A stretch of DNA of 45,153 nucleotides from Streptomyces coryli (GTDB lineage Bacteria > Actinomycetota > Actinomycetes > Streptomycetales > Streptomycetaceae): positions 1-45,153 of the forward strand of contig NZ_JAAKZV010000040.1 of assembly GCF_011044975.1 (NCBI RefSeq), in the 5' to 3' direction. The position numbers were made by a program, and so were the translations under genes. Every line of letters begins with the position of its first letter. Within the stretch, counting starts at the first letter, position 1. Below the pieces are notes generated by a model. It did no database searches, was not told the origin of the DNA, and saw only the letters and a list, made by a program, of their open reading frames with translations. This document shows, in pieces, positions 39,838-45,153 of this stretch.

Positions 39838-41207
39838 CCGCGCTGGATGACCGCGGCGGGCTGGAGGCCCAGTTCGCCGAATGGCGTCATTACGTGCAGC
39901 GGCGGCCGGAGTTGCGGACGTCCGATGCCGAGGAGCTGGAGGACCACCTGCGGGGTTCCGTCGAGGAGCTCACCGCGCTCGGGCTGCGGGCGGAAGAGGC
40001 GTTCCTGGTCGCGGTCAAGCGCATGGGCGGCCTCGACGAGCTGTCCCGCGAGTTCGCCCGGGAACATTCGGAACGGCTGTGGAAGCAGCTGGTGCTGACC
40101 GGCGAGGCCGACAGCCCGGCGGCGGACTCCCGCGCCCGCCGCGACCTGCTCGCGCTGGTGGTCTGCGCGGCGGGCGCGGCGGTATCCGTCAAGCTGCCCG
40201 CGCTGTTCGGGATGAGCCTGGCGGACGATGCCGGGTTCTACGGGCGCAACATCGCCCTGTTCGCGCTGCCTTGGCTGGCGGCCTTCCTGGCCTGGCGCCG
40301 GCAAGTCGGACCGGCGCTGATCGGCGTGCTGGTGGGGCTGTTCGCGCTCGGCGCCGTGGCGGCCAATGTGTATCCGCTCGCCGAGGACTCCCAGTCGGTG
40401 GTGCTGACGGCCATCCACCTGACGATCGCCCTGTGGTTCGCGGTCGGTCTGGCCTACGTGGCCGACGACCTGCGCTCGTCACGCCGGCACATGGACTTCA
40501 TCCGCTTCACCGGCGAATGGTTCGTCTATCTCGCCCTCATGGCCGCCGGCGGCGGGGTGCTGACCGCCTTCACCTTCGGGACCTTCCGGGCCATCGGGAT
40601 CGTCCCGGAGGACGCCATCCAGCAGTGGCTGCTGCCCTGCGGCGCCGCGGCGGCGGTCGTCGTGGCCGGCTGGCTCGTCGAGGCCAAGCAGAGCGTGGTC
40701 GAGAACATCGCGCCCGTGCTCGCCCGGCTGTTCACCCCGCTGTTCGCCGCCACCCTGCTGGCCTTCCTCATCACCTTCGGCTTCAACAGCTCCGGCATCG
40801 ACGTGGAGCGCGAAGCGCTGATCCTCTTCGACCTCCTCCTGGTCGTCGTCCTGGGGCTGCTGCTGTACTCCATCTCGGCCCGCGAACCGCTCGCCCCGCC
40901 CGGCCTCTTCGACCGGCTGCAACTCGCCCTCGTCGCCGCCGCCCTCGCCATCGACGTGCTGGTCCTGGTGGAGATCGCCGGGCGCATCTCCGAGTACGGC
41001 ACCACGCCCAACAAGACCGCGGCGCTCGGCGAGAACGTCATCCTGCTCGCCAACCTGGCGTGGTCCGCCTGGCTGCTGCTGTCCTTCATCCGCCACCGGC
41101 AGCCGTTCTCTGCGCTCGAACGCTGGCAGACCTCGTACCTGCCGGTCTACGCGGCATGGGGCTGGGCCGTGGCCCTGCTCTTTCCCCCGCTTTTCGGCTA
41201 CGCCTGA
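39834..41207 (+). CDS. Permease-prefix-domain multi-pass membrane protein
   Basis: A 457-residue protein. The first 90 residues (LEAQFAEWRHYVQRRPELRTSDAEELEDHLRGSVEELTALGLRAEEAFLVAVKRMG) are a cytoplasmic helical domain of the permease-prefix type, which is often found fused to membrane proteins next to PadR genes. About ten to eleven transmembrane helices follow. Transport function is not established. The gene is translationally coupled to padR and is probably its regulatory target. Confidence 0.8.
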   Translation: MTALDDRGGLEAQFAEWRHYVQRRPELRTSDAEELEDHLRGSVEELTALGLRAEEAFLVAVKRMGGLDELSREFAREHSERLWKQLVLTGEADSPAADSRARRDLLALVVCAAGAAVSVKLPALFGMSLADDAGFYGRNIALFALPWLAAFLAWRRQVGPALIGVLVGLFALGAVAANVYPLAEDSQSVVLTAIHLTIALWFAVGLAYVADDLRSSRRHMDFIRFTGEWFVYLALMAAGGGVLTAFTFGTFRAIGIVPEDAIQQWLLPCGAAAAVVVAGWLVEAKQSVVENIAPVLARLFTPLFAATLLAFLITFGFNSSGIDVEREALILFDLLLVVVLGLLLYSISAREPLAPPGLFDRLQLALVAAALAIDVLVLVEIAGRISEYGTTPNKTAALGENVILLANLAWSAWLLLSFIRHRQPFSALERWQTSYLPVYAAWGWAVALLFPPLFGYA

Positions 41208-41282
41208 CCGGCCCCGGCGGCAGCCGCTCCGTTACGCTGTCCGGCGACCGTGCGGCGGCTGGGGAGCAGGGGGTTTCGGGGG

Positions 41283-42704
41283 ATGCGTGCGCTGGGGGCC
41301 GGCGATCCGCGCCGGATCGGCGAGTACGAGCTCGACGGCGTCCTCGGCGAGGGCGGCATGGGGAAGGTCTACCTGGGGCGTTCGCCGGGCGGCCGGAAAG
41401 TGGCGGTCAAGCTCGCCAAGCCGGAGCTGGGCGCCGATCCGCGCTTCCGGGACCGCTTCCGGAGCGAGGTCGCGGCGGCCCGTAAGGTCGGCGGCTTCCA
41501 CACCGCGCCCGTCGTCGACGCCGACCCGGACGCCGAACTGCCCTGGATGGTCACGGCGTTCATCCCCGGCCCGTCGCTGGGCGAGCTGCTGCACCGCGAC
41601 GGGCCCCTCGACGAGTCCCGGCTGCGCGGCCTCGGCGCCGCCCTGGCGGAGGCGCTGCGCGCCATCCACGCCTGCGACCTGGTGCACCGGGACCTGAAGC
41701 CCTCCAACATCATCATGGCCGCGGACGGCCCCCGCGTCGTCGACTTCGGCATCGCCCGGGCCCTCGGCGAGACGCGGCTGACCACGGCGGCCGGGGTGGT
41801 GGGCACGCCCGGCTTCCTCGCGCCGGAGCAGATCAGCGACCCCGGCCGGATCGGCCCGGCCTGCGATGTGTTCGCGCTCGGGGCGGTGCTCGTACAGGCC
41901 GCCGGCGGCGTGCCGTTCGGCGACGGGGACCTCATGGCGCTGATGTACCGGGCGGTGCACGAGGCGGCGGACGTGAGTGCGGTGCCGGCGGAGCTGCGGC
42001 GGCTCGTAGCGGCGTGCCTGGAGAAGCGGCCCGAGGACCGGCCGACGCCGGCCGCGATCCTCGCGGAGCTGACCGGCAGGGCGGCGCCCGTCCGCGACCT
42101 GCCGCCGCCGCCCGTGCAGGACGTCCTGCCGCCCACGAGGGAGGCGGCTGCTGCCGCGGCGCCCCCGGTGGTCTTCGCGTCGCAGTGGACCGGGGGGACC
42201 TGGCGCTTCTGGCGCCTGGTCCTGCTAGTGCTGGCCCCGGCCGTGGGCGCGGGATACATATCGGAGGGCGATGTCGCCGCAGGGTTCGGTGTGGTGGGCC
42301 TGGGCGCGTTGTTGTACGTCCTCGCGCTGGTGCCCGCCCTCGTCGGCCGGCCGACCGCGACGTTCGACAGCGGGGGCATCCGCGTCGAGCGGCATCGCAA
42401 GACGGTGGGCGGCACGAAGACGCAGCACGCGGCGTACTACCGGTGGAGTGACGTCACGTCCGTCCGCCGGGCGGCCGCCGACAAGGGAAAGATGCCCGTC
42501 CAGCTGCTGCTGACCACGCAGGACGGCGGGACGACGCCCGTCATCGTGCCCTGGCCGCTCCGACCGGTCGAGCTCAAAGCGCTCACAGCCGTCCCTGCCT
42601 ACCGCTCCGCCGCCGCCCTCGGCACCAACGACGGCGCCTGCGAGCTCATCGTGCGCACGGCGATACGGGAGTTCGCCCCGCATGTCCGCGTGATCAACCT
42701 CTGA
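41283..42704 (+). CDS. Serine/threonine protein kinase with membrane and PH-like C-terminal domain
   Basis: A 473-residue Hanks-type kinase. The P-loop is GEGGMGKV (22-29), the lysine is Lys43 (VAVK), the catalytic loop is HRDLKPSN with Asp137, DFG is at 154-156, and the activation end is GTPGFLAPEQ. A Pro-rich linker (about 275-300) is followed by two hydrophobic segments (about 315-355) and a C-terminal domain with FDSGGIRVERHRK and YYRWSDVTSVRRA that resembles bacterial PH-like domains. The PASTA repeats of cell-wall kinases are absent. ATG 41283 is preceded by GGGGA. The 3' end overlaps the convergent aminotransferase by 11 bases. Targets are unknown. Confidence 0.88.
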   Translation: MRALGAGDPRRIGEYELDGVLGEGGMGKVYLGRSPGGRKVAVKLAKPELGADPRFRDRFRSEVAAARKVGGFHTAPVVDADPDAELPWMVTAFIPGPSLGELLHRDGPLDESRLRGLGAALAEALRAIHACDLVHRDLKPSNIIMAADGPRVVDFGIARALGETRLTTAAGVVGTPGFLAPEQISDPGRIGPACDVFALGAVLVQAAGGVPFGDGDLMALMYRAVHEAADVSAVPAELRRLVAACLEKRPEDRPTPAAILAELTGRAAPVRDLPPPPVQDVLPPTREAAAAAAPPVVFASQWTGGTWRFWRLVLLVLAPAVGAGYISEGDVAAGFGVVGLGALLYVLALVPALVGRPTATFDSGGIRVERHRKTVGGTKTQHAAYYRWSDVTSVRRAAADKGKMPVQLLLTTQDGGTTPVIVPWPLRPVELKALTAVPAYRSAAALGTNDGACELIVRTAIREFAPHVRVINL

Positions 42705-43929
42705 GCGCCGTCAGGGCATCCCGCAGATGGGCCAGCGAGCCGGCGACCCACGGCAGACCGGCGGGGGAGTCGCTGCGCAGCGACTCCCAGCGGCGGGCGT
42801 CCGTATCGCCGTACAGCAGGCTCGTGGCCACCCGCACGCGCAGCGCCTCGGGCGCGTCGCCGAAGGCCTCGCCGGGCAGGACGCCGACGCCGTGCCGGTT
42901 CAGCAGTGCCGCCGCGAGGGCGGCGCCGGTGTCGATTCCCTGCCGGGCGAGCCGGGGCCGTAGCGGCTCGAAGTCCGGGTAGAGGTAGAACCCTGCCTCC
43001 GGCGGGCGGCAGTTCACGCCCGCGGCCGTGAACTCGGCGTGCACGGCCCGCGCCACGGCGCCGTGCAGCCGGCGGGCGGCGGCGATGTGCTCCCGTATCG
43101 CGGGCGGCTCGGCCAGCACGTGCGCGGCGACAGCCTGCATCGGAGCGGCCAGGCTGGACCAGATCTCACTGGCGATCCCGGTCAGTTCGGCGTGCAGCCG
43201 CTCGCCCCAGGCGCCCGCGGGCAGCCGGGCGCAGCCGATCCGCCAGCCGCCCAGCGCCATGGACTTGCTCAGCCCGGTGGTGACGACGGTGCGTTCCGGA
43301 AGGTATTCCGCCGGACTGGGGGCGCGGGCGCCCGAGTGCACCAGCTCGCCGTAGATCTCGTCGGCGATGATCGCGAGGCCGTGCCGGCCGGCCACTTCGC
43401 ACACCGCGCCTACGTGGTCGGGGCGGGCCACCGTCCCGGTCGGGTTGTCGGGCACGGTGAGCACCAGCATCCCGGCGTCCGGCGCGTCCCGCAGCGCCCG
43501 CGCCAGCAGGTCCGGGTCGGGTACGCCACCCGCCTCCGCCGGGACCGGGACGCCCAGCGTGCGCTTCCCCGCCAGCGCCGCCTGCGCGGCATAGCTCACC
43601 CACGACGGCCGCGGCAGCACCACATCGCCCGGGAGCGCGAGGATCAGCGCGTAGAGCAGCGCCTTGCTCCCCGGCGCGAACAGCACCTGCTCCGGCTCCG
43701 TGGCGAGCCCCCGGCGCGCGAAGAAGCCGGCCGCTGCCGCCCGCGCCTCGGGCGACCCGGCCACGGGCCCGTAGCCATTACGTCCCGCCGCTTCCGCCAG
43801 CTCCGCCGCGACCGCGGCCGGTACCGGCAGCCCGGCTTCGCCGAACCCCAGGTGCAGGACCTTCTCGCCCGCTCTCCGCCGGGCCCGCAGCTCCTCGTCG
43901 ATGGCCAGCGTGGCCGAGTACGCCGTCAT
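42694..43929 (-). CDS. PLP-dependent class I/II aminotransferase
   Basis: A 411-residue fold-type I aminotransferase. PLP-binding residues can be read: Asn162 (PDNPTG), Asp190 and Tyr193 (IIADEIYGE), Lys222 in TTGLSKSMALGGWR and Arg230. The C-terminal Arg-containing segment is RVRVATSLLYGD. The sequence is similar to aspartate aminotransferase-like enzymes, but the amino-acid substrate cannot be set. ATG 43929 has GGAGGGG upstream; an earlier in-frame start at 43962 lacks support. It is divergent from the roadblock gene and overlaps the kinase at its 3' end. Confidence 0.88.
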   Translation of the reverse strand: MTAYSATLAIDEELRARRRAGEKVLHLGFGEAGLPVPAAVAAELAEAAGRNGYGPVAGSPEARAAAAGFFARRGLATEPEQVLFAPGSKALLYALILALPGDVVLPRPSWVSYAAQAALAGKRTLGVPVPAEAGGVPDPDLLARALRDAPDAGMLVLTVPDNPTGTVARPDHVGAVCEVAGRHGLAIIADEIYGELVHSGARAPSPAEYLPERTVVTTGLSKSMALGGWRIGCARLPAGAWGERLHAELTGIASEIWSSLAAPMQAVAAHVLAEPPAIREHIAAARRLHGAVARAVHAEFTAAGVNCRPPEAGFYLYPDFEPLRPRLARQGIDTGAALAAALLNRHGVGVLPGEAFGDAPEALRVRVATSLLYGDTDARRWESLRSDSPAGLPWVAGSLAHLRDALTALRG

Positions 43930-43983
43930 GGCCGACCCCCTCCGTACGGGCGGGCACCGCACGCTGCTGTTAGCACAGAATGC

Positions 43984-43999
43984 ACACCCTTATCGGTGT
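43984..43999. promoter_or_regulatory. Small inverted repeat in the aminotransferase upstream region
   Basis: ACACC (43984-43988) and GGTGT (43995-43999) around CTTATC, in an AT-richer stretch between the divergent aminotransferase and roadblock genes. It is short and may be chance. Confidence 0.25.
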
Positions 44000-44091
44000 A
44001 ATCAGTAACTTCACCTTTTCAGGCCACTTCTGAATAACCTCCTCGGCACCGCTTCCGCAAGGGGTGGGGGCAGCGGTGAGGGGAGGGGCGG

Positions 44092-44499
44092 GTGTCCGCG
44101 ATGGAGGACCACCTGCATGAGGCCATGGCCCTGCCCGGTGCGCGCAACGCGGCGGTGGTCGAGTGCGCAACCGGGTTCGTGCTGGCGGCTGTTGGAGCCA
44201 CGCCGCGGGGCAGTGCGGACGAGACCGCCGTGGAGACGGCGGAACTGGCCCGGATGGCCATCGAGCACGCGGCGTTCGCGGGCGGCGACGACCCGGGCGG
44301 CAGTGCCCACCGGCCCGGCGACTCCGGTGTGGAGGACGTCATCGTGACCACGCGCACCGCGTATCACGTGCTGCGTTTTGTCGACGCCGCCTTCGACGGC
44401 GGCGTGTTCGTGCATCTGCGGCTCGATCGCAGCACGGGCAACCTCGCGCTGGCGCGGATCCGGATGCGGAGCGTCGCCGAACGCCTGGTGGGGGCCTGA
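44092..44499 (+). CDS. Roadblock/LC7-like small protein
   Basis: A 135-residue protein from GTG 44092 (GGAGG five bases upstream; ATG 44101 is an alternative). The pattern of a hydrophobic strand (AAVVECATGFVLAAVG), a helix with ETAELARMAIEHAA, and a second strand pair (EDVIVTTRTAYHVLRFVDAAFDGGVFVHLRLD) resembles the Roadblock/LC7 fold, which in bacteria regulates small GTPases. No GTPase is in the window, but the gene continues beyond it. The stop overlaps the next gene's ATG (TGATG). Confidence 0.7.
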   Translation: MSAMEDHLHEAMALPGARNAAVVECATGFVLAAVGATPRGSADETAVETAELARMAIEHAAFAGGDDPGGSAHRPGDSGVEDVIVTTRTAYHVLRFVDAAFDGGVFVHLRLDRSTGNLALARIRMRSVAERLVGA

Positions 44500-45153
44500 T
44501 GGCCGGGGAGTTGCTGCTGCGGCTCGCCGAGGAGCGGGCCAGCGGGGCGGTGCTGTGCGACGCCGGCACGGTCTTCCTCCGCGACGGCGCCGTGGTGCAC
44601 GCCGAGAGCCCCGCCGCGCCGGGTGTCGAGGCGCTGCTGATCGGCGGCGGACTGCTGCCGGCCGACCGGTGGCAGGAGGCGATCGACGCGGCCGGGGCGC
44701 GCAACGGCGTCGCCCGGCATCTCGTCGACTCGGGCCGGGTGGGGGCGCCCGTACTGGAGATGCTGCACCTCAGCGCCGTTTACGACGCGGCGTATTTCGC
44801 GCTGGCCGCGGGCAGCACGGCGCGCCGCTTCCGCGCCGGCGTGGCGCACTGGCTCGGTCCGGTCTGCCCGGTGACCGCGCCATCGCTGCTGCGGGAGTCG
44901 GCGCGCAGGGCCGAGCTGCTCGCCTCCCTGTGGCCGCATCCGCAACTCGACCAGGTGCCGGTGGTCCGCCGCGACCCGCCGCGGCCGCCCATGATCGGGC
45001 GCCGGCAGCGCACGGTGCTGGATGCCGCCGACGGGAAGCGCACGCCCTCCGTGATCGCACGGCTGCTTGCCCGCCCCGCCTTCCACACGCTGCTCGATGT
45101 CCGCCGGCTGGCGGCAGCCGGACTGATCGCCACCCCGCGGCCCCGGCCACCGG
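44499..45153 (+). CDS. Roadblock-partner regulator-like protein (3' truncated by window edge)
   Basis: At least 218 residues, running off the end of the window. The N-terminal part (MAGELLLRLAEERASGAVLCDAGTVFLRDGAVVHAESP) resembles the DUF4388/PatA-N type domain that detects partner proteins. Near the C-terminus, QRTVLDAADGKRTPSVIARLL and LLDVRRLAAAGLI resemble a winged helix. It is translationally coupled to the roadblock-like gene. Together they are part of a larger regulatory cluster whose remainder is not seen. Confidence 0.6.
   Translation, partial: MAGELLLRLAEERASGAVLCDAGTVFLRDGAVVHAESPAAPGVEALLIGGGLLPADRWQEAIDAAGARNGVARHLVDSGRVGAPVLEMLHLSAVYDAAYFALAAGSTARRFRAGVAHWLGPVCPVTAPSLLRESARRAELLASLWPHPQLDQVPVVRRDPPRPPMIGRRQRTVLDAADGKRTPSVIARLLARPAFHTLLDVRRLAAAGLIATPRPRPP

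Noticed and set aside
1-45153. CRISPR array, tRNA/rRNA genes, insertion sequences, prophage
   Set aside because: I saw no regularly spaced repeats, no tRNA-like folds with conserved arms, and no transposase or phage gene in any frame I could read.

Overview
This is a chromosomal window from a high-GC actinomycete, most likely a Streptomyces or close relative. The base composition is strongly GC-rich with G/C-ending codons, GTG starts are common, and the gene content fits: an Ada-AlkA fusion, a compact ethylmalonyl-CoA operon, a Tat-exported CocE/NonD hydrolase, a roadblock-type gene and a membrane Ser/Thr kinase. I see no rRNA, tRNA, CRISPR array, insertion sequence or prophage. Coding density is very high and several convergent gene pairs overlap at their stop codons.

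Layout. 1-7.4 kb: the 3' part of an MFS transporter, a DNA-alkylation repair pair (ada-alkA fusion and ogt), a membrane-anchored PQQ-like beta-propeller protein, a BCCT transporter and a divergent glycerate kinase. 7.2-13.7 kb: a PucR-type regulator (with a small membrane protein downstream) divergent from a five-gene branched-chain amino-acid-type ABC operon (livFGHMK), with a clear inverted repeat between them. 13.7-19.6 kb: RNase HI, a TetR regulator back-to-back with a saccharopine-dehydrogenase-like oxidoreductase, a secreted glycoside hydrolase with a strong upstream palindrome, and the phosphatidylethanolamine pair pssA/psd.

19.8-30.5 kb: the ethylmalonyl-CoA pathway. ccr-ecm-mcl-mch-mcd form one tight leftward operon with its own promoter, a likely operator and a terminator. 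A two-module 3-hydroxyacyl-CoA dehydrogenase and a TetR regulator follow nearby. Together they would turn acetoacetyl-CoA-derived C4 units into glyoxylate plus propionyl-CoA. A seven-motif FG-GAP lipoprotein with a frameshifted 3' end and a 67-residue small protein lie in this stretch on the other strand.

31.5-37.9 kb: the most interesting segment. It holds a CitE-like lyase, a class III CoA-transferase, a LysR regulator, a CitMHS-type carboxylate transporter and a Tat-exported hydrolase. The same LysR-type box (ATGCG-N5-CGCAT) sits before both the CoA-transferase/lyase operon and the divergent transporter. I infer a carboxylate uptake, CoA-activation and cleavage module, possibly for C5 acids that meet the adjacent ethylmalonyl-CoA pathway.

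37.9-45.2 kb: a VOC protein, a radical SAM protein with an SOS-box-like promoter, a PadR regulator with a multi-pass membrane partner, a Ser/Thr kinase with a membrane and PH-like C-terminus, a class I aminotransferase, and at the right edge a roadblock-like protein followed by a truncated regulator-like gene.
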